38,371 nucleotides of DNA from Trichomonas tenax (lineage: Eukaryota > Parabasalia > Trichomonadida > Trichomonadidae), in the NCBI GenBank assembly GCA_023091735.1, contig JALKBU010000469.1, positions 1-38,371 of the forward strand. The letters are read 5' to 3'. The notes under the pieces are model-generated. The model was not told the DNA's origin, ran no database searches, and was given only the letters and a program-made list of their open reading frames with translations. Positions 19,959 through 29,654 of the stretch are shown here, piece after piece (within the stretch, counting starts at the first letter, position 1; the number at the start of each line of letters is the position of its first letter). Position numbers and translations under genes: made by a program.

Positions 19959-21011
19959 TTATTGATTTTCAGAGGTAGATAAAAGTGGGTTGGAGTTGAT
20001 TGGTTCATCATCAGCATGATGAAGTAACTTGACTTCCTGTGTATGATCGACAACAAATCCAAGGATTGTTGAGATGAAGAGAAGAACGACACCAAACCAG
20101 CTGATAACGTGCATCCAGACTGTGTATCCCTTGAATTCACCAAGGAAAGCAACACCAGAGATGACACCAATAACAATTTGGCCGAAGTTAACAAGTTGAG
20201 ACTTAACAGCGCCCATAACACGAGCGATGTAGAGGCAGATAGCGGATGATGTTGATGTGTAACCAACACCGATGATGATTGGGTAAATAATGTGCTTTGT
20301 TGGCTTGAACCAGGCATCAAAGTTAGCTTGTGGGCCATTGCGGATGAGTGAGAATGTCTGAGAGTAGACAGTGGCACCCATGAGCTGGAAGAAGACGCAG
20401 GCAAGGAAATCAGCCTGAACTTGGAACATCTTGAAGAAAACGGAGCCATAGCCGAACGAAAGGACGGAGATGAAGACCATCAACAAATCGTACCACTTTG
20501 GAGCAGGAATGTACTTAGAATTGTAAAAAGGTGGAACGCATGTGAGACCGCAGCCAATAATAGCTAGAATATGTGGTATAAGCTTTGGCCATGTGAATTT
20601 CTCATCTTCAAGGAAGATGGATGCGAAAAGAAGAGAAGATGTTGGAACAAGTGGCTGAACGACAGTAACAATAGTGGAAGCAACAGACCTCTGTCCGAGA
20701 GCAATCATGGAATGTGGAAAACCATACTGAAGGAGGCCCAATATCATCGACTTCCACCAGCAAGTGTCGCCTCTGGCAATTGATCCTTTCATGAATGTGC
20801 GGTACTTCTTGCTGAAGATCAACCTGCCCACGAAAACGATGGAAATTGTTAAGAAAGCAGTTGTCATTCTCATCGAAATAAACGTGATATTGTCGTATTT
20901 CTCGTATCCTATTTTGGAAACAGCGTACTGAGTACCGAAGAGGAAGCAGACAAAGACAAAGCCGATGTACGCGAAAATGTGGACTTTAGGTTTTTGTTCT
21001 ACTTCGCCCAT
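19959..21011 (-). CDS. DMT-superfamily (EamA/nucleotide-sugar-transporter-like) permease
   Basis: The 350-residue protein has about ten hydrophobic segments arranged as two EamA-like halves. TM1 is YIGFVFVCFLFGTQYAVSK. The first half ends with VVQPLVPTSSLLFASIFLEDEKFTW, matching the conserved 'P.....l..i.l.E' end of EamA unit 1. The second half has QLVNFGQIVIGVISGVAFLGEF before its last helices, the matching 'E' motif. The cytosolic tail is short and acidic (HADDEPINSNPLL). The superfamily moves small metabolites or nucleotide sugars across ER, Golgi or plasma membranes; the substrate cannot be told. The frame is open to a TTG two codons upstream; the first ATG (21009-21011, MGEVEQK) is chosen. 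No 11-bp promoter box is seen near this gene. Confidence 0.85.
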   Translation of the reverse strand: MGEVEQKPKVHIFAYIGFVFVCFLFGTQYAVSKIGYEKYDNITFISMRMTTAFLTISIVFVGRLIFSKKYRTFMKGSIARGDTCWWKSMILGLLQYGFPHSMIALGQRSVASTIVTVVQPLVPTSSLLFASIFLEDEKFTWPKLIPHILAIIGCGLTCVPPFYNSKYIPAPKWYDLLMVFISVLSFGYGSVFFKMFQVQADFLACVFFQLMGATVYSQTFSLIRNGPQANFDAWFKPTKHIIYPIIIGVGYTSTSSAICLYIARVMGAVKSQLVNFGQIVIGVISGVAFLGEFKGYTVWMHVISWFGVVLLFISTILGFVVDHTQEVKLLHHADDEPINSNPLLSTSENQ

Positions 21012-24000
21012 TTTCAAAAAATAAATAAATTAGTTTTGAATATTAAAAATCAACTTTTCTTATAGATTCTGATACTATATATCATAGAGATCATAAATTT
21101 CATGAAATTTCACGAAATTAAAAACAATTCTCAATATTCAAAATATATGACTTTTACATAATAATACCGCATGTGATTTGAACGGTCAGAAGTGAATTTG
21201 ACGGTATCCTCTCAATTTGAGTTTACAAAATAATGGTACCACCAGGATCGCAGCATTTCGGTAATACTATTAATGGTACTTTTAAGCCCTAACAAATTTT
21301 TGACATTTGGCAAATTTTGAGGAGGCCATATAGTAACAATGTTTCTTTGCGTGTATTCGATATAATATCAATTCAAAAACATAAGCATGTTAAAAGTAAG
21401 TGCAATTTAAATAAAAAAAGCATTTTTTCAAAATATTCGCCATATATAAAATATAAGATCTCCTATGTATGTAAATTCAAATAAACATCAAATGGAGGTG
21501 ATTTAGTTTTCGAAATTGTCAGGGTTTGAAAACTAATTCATGATTAAACTACGAAAAATGAATTCTGCATATATTGGTGATTCCATAGAACCAATAAAAT
21601 CGGAGAATGTGATTTTTCCATGAGTGTCAAAAAAAATGTCCAAGTTTGCGATTGAATACTTAAAATTATTTGAGACGGTCTGTTTGGTATTATAGTCTGG
21701 CTGATAATGTTTCTAACATGTTTTATAAGAGAAACATTATGTTCAACTCCCATATTCTGTATTTTTCCTTTTTTATTCACAAAATTTTCGACGAACCTTA
21801 TATATTTGGACAAATGTTTTGCTAACAAAGTCCTCCATATTTATTATTCCGGACCAAAGAGTTTGCTAACCCCAAAGAACTATACAACGTACATCATTGG
21901 CTATATACAATGACTTCTGTATTCTTTTTCTACAAAAAATAACTGCATTTCAAATTACATATCTTTTAAAACTCAAAATTCAACCACCATACAGTTTCTG
22001 TTCATATCGCTTGTTGTTTTATAATGACACAATTGCATATCAAAATCTAATTTTGTTTTTTCGTGAACATTTAAATGAAAAAAAAAATCGAAAAATTCAT
22101 ATGCTCCATACATAGATGATTTGGCTATTGTCTCCATGATATTGAGCAATTGTGCTCTAGTAATAAGAATCTACATTAATTTATACAAACCTTGGCAGTG
22201 TTAACGAAGCAATCTATTAGCATGGAATATATATTATTTGTTTACATATATGCCTTAGATATAGTGGATTATTTTTCATTTCGAAATTTCTCATTAATTT
22301 TCGAGAAATTATGTGATTCTACTTATGATTTATTCAAGCGTGGTACACGGTAAACACAAAATAATTTTATTATTTTCATTAAAATGAATTAAAATTAGAC
22401 TATTTTTCTTCTTTTACGCTGTATCTAGCATAAAATCTTTCTTTCTATGGCCATTTTGTATATTCTAGTGCTTTAAATATTAAGGTCATCGATCTGTTTT
22501 TATGATGCCATTAAAGACATTATATCTCTACTACAGCACAGCAGAGTATAATCATACCAGTATATATATATAGTATATCTAGTTAAGCATATATGTATAT
22601 ATGTGCTATTAGATGTTACTGCAATTCTATAGAGTTATATTCATATTATTTGCTCCGAGTGCGCGTTATCCATGAAAAGCCTTTCACTTAGACCTGCAAG
22701 TGTATGTCAAATGGATCCGTATCCTTTAGGGGAATTTTCGTAAATGCAAAAGTATCAGTTGTCAATAGAGGTGGCGAAATTCTAACCAGTCGATCTCACT
22801 CTAAATGATATAGAACAGTTCAGGCGATCTCACCCGAAATCATCAAGAAAATGTCCATAAATCTCGGTTCGATTTTCATCTGAATACAACATTCTCTATC
22901 ATTCATATTTTTTTTAAAATATTCCTTATTTATTGTATATTCTATAAAAGGGGAAAAAACTCTTTTTTCTCAAAACACTTTGGCTTGATACTTTGAATAT
23001 AGCTTCTATAGGCCTATAGGAACAATATATCTATGGAGTGCAAGGCAATCCAATTTTGCGATTTCGAGATATAATGCGATGAAATCTCTCGAATTTCTAT
23101 AACCTTATTTTAACAGACAGTTTTCGCAGCAGATGAACATTGAATAATGCATGTTGGTTTGTTGCAATGAACAATACAACTAACTGCATTAGGGGCAAAA
23201 TACATTCAGTGAATATATTAGTCTCAATTACTTATATTTCATAAAGATAATTAGCTCACAAAAAGAACTTCGTTTAAACACTTGAGTTTATACGCCAATA
23301 CATTTATTAGTGCTATAATATTCATTTGACATTCAGAAGCAATCAGTTTTCCAGTATACTTTTTATAATGAATAGTGCAATATTTAAACTTAAGCAGTCT
23401 AATACATATCAATCATCTAAATTCGATCTGTTTAAGATACATGTTGTAGCAAAAGCGGTAATTGTCTATATTTAAACTAGTTTAAATTTTCGACTTCTGA
23501 AATTTTGCCTAGTCTACTTTGTTTTCATCGAATAAAACAAAATTTATATCAAAACAAATTTTGGAGTAAGAAAAATGTTGAATTTTATTCTTAAGATATT
23601 TTCAAAAAAACTCACATGAATGTATAATATATAGACGAATAGTAAATTATTGGTAGTATATAAATGATGATTCTAATGATAGAAAAATATAAGTAAATTT
23701 TATTAACTCTCCAAATACAAATATAATCAAATAGTATTAATGGATGTATCCTGTATGGTATACATGTGATATCAAATGCAGGTGTTGTAAAAATTATTTT
23801 GCATTTCCAGATCGTATCTCGAAAAAATAAAATTGTAATCTATAAAGCTTAGGATTTTTACAATATGCAGGGTGTCTGCGATCTGAGGGATTAAGCAGCA
23901 TCTTCAAGTTATTTCTAAATTTTGAAGTTCTGAAAATTGTGTTTTTTGACCCCCTTTTGAAGGCGGCAATCATAGTATGTTGCTGATGTACCTCTTCGTA

Positions 24001-25306
24001 AGACGTGGCGCCATGTTTTGACGAGATTAATTTTAATTTCGAAATTTCTAGATCGTGACAAATTTTTTAGAGTCATAGTGTATTCTCTCATATGGAGACA
24101 GTACTAATACATATATATATCGAGCTTTACAGAAAAGTGTGCAAAGCAGTGTCTCTCTCCATGAAGTTTTATATAACTGACAAACCAAAAAGTGAAATTT
24201 CCCCTTTTTTAATCTATCATCTAAAACAAATTCTAAATCCTTATTCGAACATCGTAGGTTTATTGACATTATTCCATTGTTTCATTTCTTTCCGATTCTA
24301 TGTCATTTTTTATACATATATAATGATTCCTCTCCCCCATTGCTTGCCTACCCCTGCAATATTTTGAGAGGCGACCATCAGATTCAAAAATGACCGATAA
24401 AACTATATATGGTATAAATATTGTTCAAATTTATTTTGTAATAAGCGATTTAAGGATAAATTTATATGCATTTTTAGATGTTGAATATGAATATAATGAT
24501 ATTTTTGAAAATCTGTTCCTTATCAGAATTTTTAACTCCGTTTTAATCAAAATTTTTGCATATTTGGAATTGGCATTAGATGTTGGATCTAAATTTCTTA
24601 CAAAAAAATCGAATGTGAATTGAACCATTTCCCAATATTCATAGCATAGCATTGATGTATCCTACAAAGTCATAATTTTCAAATAAAAAGTTCGGATTTC
24701 GATTTTATCCATTTTTTTGAAAACTAGTTTTTTGTCAATCTCTTTATTGCGACTATTATAGGAATTTCATAGGCATTATAGTCCTGTAGTGCAAATTACT
24801 CTTATGTTTATTTATCTTTATTGACCAATATCGTTCTGTGATCAATTAACAAGTACATCAATGAAGATATGTTTCCATACGATACTATGTTTTAATCCAT
24901 GAGTCCATAGAGGAATAATTCCTTCATATCTGACGAATACACAATCATTATGTTAATTCGCTGCTCGCACTAGAGCAAACAATAGAACTCAATACATTAT
25001 ACACATATATGTAATTGCTCATGCTTTTCATTCATTTATATAATTTTTTGCTCTATCTAATGATTTATTACAATAATGCTTTGCTTATCTATAGTGTTCA
25101 GCTATGTAGATACCAATTACAAAAGCTACAGACTCAATTACAGATAGAAGAAATATTGTGAATATCAAAATGGGTTTAAAGCCATATTTATACCCAAATA
25201 TGCTTGAAATATAAATGCAAATGGTTTTACAAGTAATGTATTGGGTATTCAAAAAAAAACATATTTATAAAGATTTATTTTTGAGGTAACAAAACAAATA
25301 TTTCGA
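21012..25306. other. Gene-poor 4.3-kb AT-rich region
   Basis: Apart from a decayed coding fragment at 21541-21830, I find no supported gene, tRNA or rRNA. The sequence is AT-rich with short ATs such as 22560-22600. Slightly less AT-rich patches occur at 22640-22870 and 23870-24060. The repeated phrase cgatctcac occurs twice (about 22791 and 22829). None of the short ORFs here shows a domain. No TTTACATGTCA box was noticed in this stretch. Confidence 0.5.
21541..21830 (-). pseudogene. Decayed coding fragment with one frameshift
   Basis: Two minus-strand frames look like one interrupted protein end. The upstream frame (about 21828 to 21705) reads KYIRFVENFVNKKGKIQNMG and on to VRNIISQ. It continues best in another frame (about 21705 to 21541), which reads DYNTKQTVSNNFKYSIANLD, then FFDTHGKITFSDFIGSMES and ends at RSLIMN followed by a stop. 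The second frame has no ATG. The peptide composition is natural-looking, but I do not recognise the family. Confidence 0.35.
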
Positions 25307-26479
25307 CTAAAGATGTGCAAGTTCGTCTATTCTCTTCTGGAACATCATCATACATTGAAGAGATTCATTTGTTCCTATTGCAATGAAAATAGGAAATGTA
25401 GTCTTCAATTTCTCTGCATCATCTTTCCACTCAACGAGAGCGAGCACGGCTAGTTTAGTAAGAATGCCTTCTGATGGTGTTCCCTCGAAAATTGTCATCA
25501 TTAAGTCAACTGATTCACCAAACAATCTACCTTCTTTCATTAATTGACGGCAGCGCTCAAGTGTTTGCGGAAGTTTCGATTGCTTAGCTAAATCGTTCAT
25601 ATTTACACTATCAATGTAACAAAGTTGACATAATTGATTTGCAGCCTTTTCTGTATCTACAAGCAAACCGCCCGTTTGCGATATACCAAATTCTAGCGCA
25701 GTATTGCCAATTATCTGTAAATCCGAAATTTCAAACTTGAAATTGCCAGTTTCCAAAGCATTTTGCAGTTCACGAATGAGCTTATACGATTCTGTTAAAG
25801 AAGACATTGGCGTATGAGGTTCTTCACGCTCAACAAGCGTGATTGACTTATTTCCCATATTTTTCACGACAATGTTGCAGTTTTTGTTATTCATGGTAAT
25901 CAAGAACTTGTTTGTTAAGATGCCGACAATAAATTGAATGAATGATCGTTCAGATTCGAGATATTGAATTGTTTCATGAAAAGATGTGAATTTAGAATCA
26001 GAAGGAAAAGAAATAGATTTTTCTTTGACATTTACAATATCGTTGAATAGTAATTTGAGTTTTTGTGCAGAATCTGTTTTAATTTGCGCAAATGTAGTAT
26101 TTTGACGTATTTTCGGAGAAATTTGTTCCAATCTCTTCAAATTATCAAGAATAGACTTATATTCTTTCTTTGAAAATGAATCTTCAAGTTGTGCGTTGAT
26201 ATCTAAAAAATCTTGCATTAATTTATAGATAGTTGCCTTCTTTTTCTCATTTTCCAACTGCTTTTCAACCTCTTCTTGTTTTCGCTTAAATTCATCTGTT
26301 TGTTGTTCAGTTTCTTTTATCTTTTTTTCATGATCAGACAATTTCGCTTCTAATTTCGAACTTTCCTGCAGTAAATCAACAATTGTCTTCGCAGACATAT
26401 TTAGTTCTTTCTGTTTATTTTCAACAGCCGGTGAAATATTCTTAGGCAGAGGTATTTCCTCCATTTTTATTTTTGCCAT
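25307..26479 (-). CDS. Coiled-coil protein, possibly ZW10/RINT1-like tether
   Basis: The 390-residue protein starts with about 90 residues of coiled coil (ESSKLEAKLSDHEKKIKETE and following). An alpha-helical region comes next, with the phrase FLDINAQLEDSFSKKEYKSILDNLKRLEQI, which resembles the 'l..l.eAl..gdy..Aa.ll..l' segment of ZW10, RINT1 and COG/exocyst-type tethers. The remainder is mixed helical without known motifs (for example TLERCRQLMKEGRLFGESVD). It is much shorter than ZW10, so the assignment is tentative. The ATG (26477-26479) sits inside a TTTACATGGCA box; a second in-frame Met is at residue 6. Confidence 0.6.
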   Translation of the reverse strand: MAKIKMEEIPLPKNISPAVENKQKELNMSAKTIVDLLQESSKLEAKLSDHEKKIKETEQQTDEFKRKQEEVEKQLENEKKKATIYKLMQDFLDINAQLEDSFSKKEYKSILDNLKRLEQISPKIRQNTTFAQIKTDSAQKLKLLFNDIVNVKEKSISFPSDSKFTSFHETIQYLESERSFIQFIVGILTNKFLITMNNKNCNIVVKNMGNKSITLVEREEPHTPMSSLTESYKLIRELQNALETGNFKFEISDLQIIGNTALEFGISQTGGLLVDTEKAANQLCQLCYIDSVNMNDLAKQSKLPQTLERCRQLMKEGRLFGESVDLMMTIFEGTPSEGILTKLAVLALVEWKDDAEKLKTTFPIFIAIGTNESLQCMMMFQKRIDELAHL

Positions 26480-26484
26480 GTAAA
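26474..26484 (-). promoter_or_regulatory. TTTACATGGCA box containing the start codon
   Basis: On the gene strand the box reads TTTAC-ATG-GCA, with the ATG being the start codon of the 390-aa protein. The same arrangement occurs at 36550-36560. Confidence 0.45.
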
Positions 26485-27007
26485 TTTACATCGTCAAAAA
26501 CATTTTTAAAAAATTCTCGATATATCCCTTTTCATTCAAATTATACTTATTGAATAAATTTTTCATTAGACTTGATGTGCAATACATAAGGTAAGAGTTC
26601 CACCTCTTAAATTAGCATTACTATTTTTGATATGCATCAATTGAATATTTCTCGACATGAAGGATATAATGATTACAAAATAGATGTAATGGATTTTTTT
26701 TATATAGTATTATATACTATGCCTTAATAAGATAGCTTTAAATCAATGGCATAGCCTTATAAGATGACGTTTTAGTATCAGTAATGCTTCTTCTTTGGAA
26801 AGCTAAAAATTTATATTCACCCATAACCAACATCTAGGAATCCCAATGTAATGCATTATATTTGAATCAAAACATCAAATTCTTGGTATATAAAAACATC
26901 TGAAAATAAAGAATGCATTAAATTCTAATTTATGTGTCAAAAATCAATTGATAAAAATTTTGGCATGTAAATTTATTGACAGAAAGTCCAAAAGGTGCCA
27001 CTTTCCA
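26485..27007. promoter_or_regulatory. Divergent intergenic region upstream of TBP
   Basis: This AT-rich spacer separates two divergent genes. A TGGCATGTAAA box (26961-26971) lies 36 bp upstream of the TBP ATG, next to tattgacag and an atgtgtcaaaa at about 26932-26942. No other feature is seen. Confidence 0.4.
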
Positions 27008-27736
27008 ATGGAGGCATCAGCGTTCTTTACGAAGGACGGCCAATTGAAAGACGTCAATTTGGACGATCAAGAGACAACGAAGTGGTACGAAAACCTCGAG
27101 GAAGAAGCAGACAGCGTTGTTTCAGCGATCGATGGTATCGAATCAATGAAACCAAAGGTTGTCAATGTGATCGGTGTTGCTCAATACGGACAAACAACTT
27201 TTGACCTCATAAAGATCTCTTCTATCGTTCGTAACGCTGAATACAAACCAAAGAGAATGAAAGCTGTAATTGTTCGTATAAAAGAACCAAAAGCAACAGG
27301 TCTCATCTTCACCAATGGCAAAATTAACATCGTCGGATGCAAGAGCATTGAAGATTCGAAGAAAGCTGCGAAGAAATTCGGAAAAATGTTAAACAGAATC
27401 GGATATAACGTTAAACTGACTGATTTCAATATATCATCAATCGTTGCTGTCGTCAATGCACAGATGCAGATTCAAATCAGTGCGATCGCAACAGCTGATG
27501 GCCACTCCCACTTTTGTCAATATAGACCAGATAGATTTGCTGGTCTCGTATATAGACTCATCAAGCCTCCTGCTACAATGCTTATTTTCCAGTCTGGAAG
27601 CATTATTTTGAACGCTAAATCGATCGCGGACCTCGAAGAAACATCAAACTGGGTTTACCCAATTCTCAAGAACTTCAGAAAGCTTTCACAAGAAGAAATC
27701 AAGGCTATGGAAGATGCCAAATACAATGTTCAATAA
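27008..27736 (+). CDS. TATA-binding protein (TBP)
   Basis: TBP nucleates transcription initiation complexes. The 242-residue protein has a short acidic N-terminal tail (about 1-48) and the two-fold TBP core saddle (about 50-228). Unmistakable motifs are RNAEYKPKR (76-83), RIKEPKATGLIFTNGK (90-105), YRPDRFAGLVYRLIKPP (172-188), MLIFQSG (191-197) and YPILKNFRK (217-225). Of the four DNA-intercalating Phe residues, three are kept (F101, F177, F194) while the first is Met (M84 in KPKRM). The frame is open upstream to TTG at 26948, but MEASAFF at 27008 is the first ATG and gives a normal length. Basic residues that contact TFIIA/TFIIB surfaces were not assessed. Confidence 0.95.
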   Translation: MEASAFFTKDGQLKDVNLDDQETTKWYENLEEEADSVVSAIDGIESMKPKVVNVIGVAQYGQTTFDLIKISSIVRNAEYKPKRMKAVIVRIKEPKATGLIFTNGKINIVGCKSIEDSKKAAKKFGKMLNRIGYNVKLTDFNISSIVAVVNAQMQIQISAIATADGHSHFCQYRPDRFAGLVYRLIKPPATMLIFQSGSIILNAKSIADLEETSNWVYPILKNFRKLSQEEIKAMEDAKYNVQ

Positions 27737-28303
27737 TTTCGAACAGATTATATATATTATTTATACTATTTAAACATACAGCATCTATTTGTATCTTTTC
27801 GTTATATAACAATAAATGTTTAAAATTCATTTTTTATTAAATTTGTTGAAATCTGATTTCTAGTCCAAAGTTTGATGTTAAGATATTTCTTATCGATAAG
27901 AAGAGAGAAGATAATAATGAAAAATTGCTTTGACGACTTTTTCAAAAGTGACTTAATTTCAAATTGACGACTTTTTTATGACTTGAATCTTCGAAATATT
28001 CCAAATAAGTGAAAATTTCTAACTTTCGCTCGTTTTAAAATTATGTCTATTTTGCCTATAAGAATTTTTTCAAATTAAAAACTTATGTTTGATTTTTTTT
28101 TGATTTACTATGAATTCAGACTTTTAATATCATAGAATGTACAATATTATAGACACTTAAGACAAATATGGCAAAATACTCGAATTTTCAAAAAAGTCAA
28201 TTTGAGGTTTTTAAATTCTTTGCCAAAATACACGAAATTTGGCAGGAAAGTGCAAAAAAATGACAACATTAAAAATCTATCTTTTATATAATACAGTTGA
28301 GCA
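27737..28303. other. Convergent intergenic spacer
   Basis: This AT-rich spacer lies between the 3' ends of TBP and the ASNSD1-like gene. Short repeats of the type gacgacttttt(c) occur twice (about 27934 and 27967). No gene is supported. Confidence 0.4.
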
Positions 28304-29533
28304 TTAATTCTCATTGTTCCATTTTGCTTTGGCAATTTTAGAACCAAATTGCATTGCTTGTTTCGGTCTTTTTGCAGCAGAGTGAAGTCCAAGTCGTTCA
28401 GCAAGCTGCCTTAAGATCCATTTCTCGCCAACACCACGACCTAACTCAGCTTTTAACAGAAATTCACGTGGAATCTTAAGTGCAACTTCGAGGAATTCAC
28501 ATGACATATATGGAGCAATAACAAACTTTCCTGCTTGATTAGCAATTCGGTCATCTCTACCTCCATTCCTCTCCCATAAGCGATTGATGTAAAAACATAC
28601 TTCTTTGTCGACATCCTCAGCATTTTTCATCGACATGTATCCACAGAATAACTCATCTGGACCAAGTCCTGAAAGAACAGTTGATGTTGGTGACCTGATC
28701 AATCCATTGTACAGTGTCATCGCTATGTTGAGATTCATTTCTGTCTTATCGAGCGGAATAACATTCTGAATGACTGAGGGACCCATTTGGCACAGATCTT
28801 CGATTTTTCCGACTTCCTGAATGAATTTGAATTTTGTATTTGGGAAAGCTGCAACCAAATCATTGTGGCTTTGCTGCGCTGATGAGTAATCTGGTGCATT
28901 CTCGTTAGCGCAGAAGTTAACAAGATTGACTTCTTTAGCACCAGCCAAAGCCTGTGCTGCTGCAAGAACAGTTGAATCTAGTCCTCCGGAGAATAAAACA
29001 GTAGCATTTGGATCTGTAGCTTTGACTAATGCCTCCTGAAGCATGTCCATCGCTTGGTCAACAGTGATTTTTTGGTCACGATTGGTTTTATAAGGAGGAG
29101 GCTTGAATGTGCACATACTTGACTGAGTGAATATTGTTACACCAGGAGGGACCTCTTTTCCGTTGTTTCCATAAGATGAAATACAAAAAGGAGCTTCTGT
29201 GTATAGGGCTGATGATAGACCGATTGTATCCTTGCTAGCAACGATAATTTGCTTAGAAGCATCGTAAAATATAAGCATGTAAGGGATATTTAAAAGTGGT
29301 GGCTGAACAGATTGAATATTTAACTGTTTTAACTTTTCAAATAAGCTCTGTATCTCTTTGTAAAGGGATTTTATGATGAGAAAACCAGAATTGTCTTGTA
29401 TTATAGAAAAATATGGATTATGTGCCTGATTTTCGCATTCGAGTATGATTTTTTGGTCACGAAACAGCCACTCACTCTTTCCTTGATGGCCTAATGTGAT
29501 TTTAAATCGTATTAAAGGAGATTTTGCTACCAT
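28304..29533 (-). CDS. ASNSD1-like asparagine-synthetase-domain protein
   Basis: The 409-residue protein has a C-terminal ATP-pyrophosphatase (adenine nucleotide alpha-hydrolase) domain of asparagine-synthetase type, with P-loop LFSGGLDS (180-187), LSGLGPDELFCGY, GRDDR (325-329), GRGVGEKWILR (365-375) and the terminal PKQAMQFGSKIAK (390-402). The last three motifs are hallmarks of the ASNSD1/yeast YML096W family rather than of AsnB. The N-terminal region (about 1-150) resembles a shortened class II glutamine amidotransferase (IPYMLIFYDASKQIIVASKD), but the protein starts MVAKSPL and has no catalytic Cys2, so glutaminase activity is unlikely. Its role is uncertain; the family's biochemical function is not settled. 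Three boxes of the 11-bp motif stand upstream. Confidence 0.85.
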   Translation of the reverse strand: MVAKSPLIRFKITLGHQGKSEWLFRDQKIILECENQAHNPYFSIIQDNSGFLIIKSLYKEIQSLFEKLKQLNIQSVQPPLLNIPYMLIFYDASKQIIVASKDTIGLSSALYTEAPFCISSYGNNGKEVPPGVTIFTQSSMCTFKPPPYKTNRDQKITVDQAMDMLQEALVKATDPNATVLFSGGLDSTVLAAAQALAGAKEVNLVNFCANENAPDYSSAQQSHNDLVAAFPNTKFKFIQEVGKIEDLCQMGPSVIQNVIPLDKTEMNLNIAMTLYNGLIRSPTSTVLSGLGPDELFCGYMSMKNAEDVDKEVCFYINRLWERNGGRDDRIANQAGKFVIAPYMSCEFLEVALKIPREFLLKAELGRGVGEKWILRQLAERLGLHSAAKRPKQAMQFGSKIAKAKWNNEN

Positions 29534-29555
29534 TTAAAAATATTGCCAAAATCAT

Positions 29556-29600
29556 TTTACATGGCAATTTATTTTACATGACAAAACACTTTACATGTCA
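29556..29600 (-). promoter_or_regulatory. Triple TTTACATGNCA cluster upstream of the ASNSD1-like gene
   Basis: TTTACATGGCA (29556-29566), TTTACATGACA (29573-29583) and TTTACATGTCA (29590-29600) occur with regular 17-bp spacing, starting 23 bp upstream of the ATG at 29533. This is the densest array of the motif in the window. Confidence 0.5.
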
Positions 29601-29654
29601 AAATTCATTCATATAAACTAAAATCTAATAAACGTACAAAGATGTAAACTACAA

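Noticed and set aside
19952..20449. 165-codon minus-strand frame overlapping the transporter gene.
   Set aside because: Shadow frame of the EamA transporter, Ser/Leu-rich with no domain.
21747..21760. actcccatattctgt, matching the end of the AT-hook-associated repeat.
   Set aside because: It falls inside a readable protein fragment (QNMGVE) and has no partner repeat nearby, so the match is probably chance.
22558..22610. AT dinucleotide-rich tract that could be a microsatellite or origin.
   Set aside because: It is short and imperfect in an AT-rich background; nothing else supports a function.
26948..27007. Upstream TTG-initiated extension of TBP.
   Set aside because: It has no ATG, lies over the promoter box, and TBP homology and normal length fit the start at 27008.
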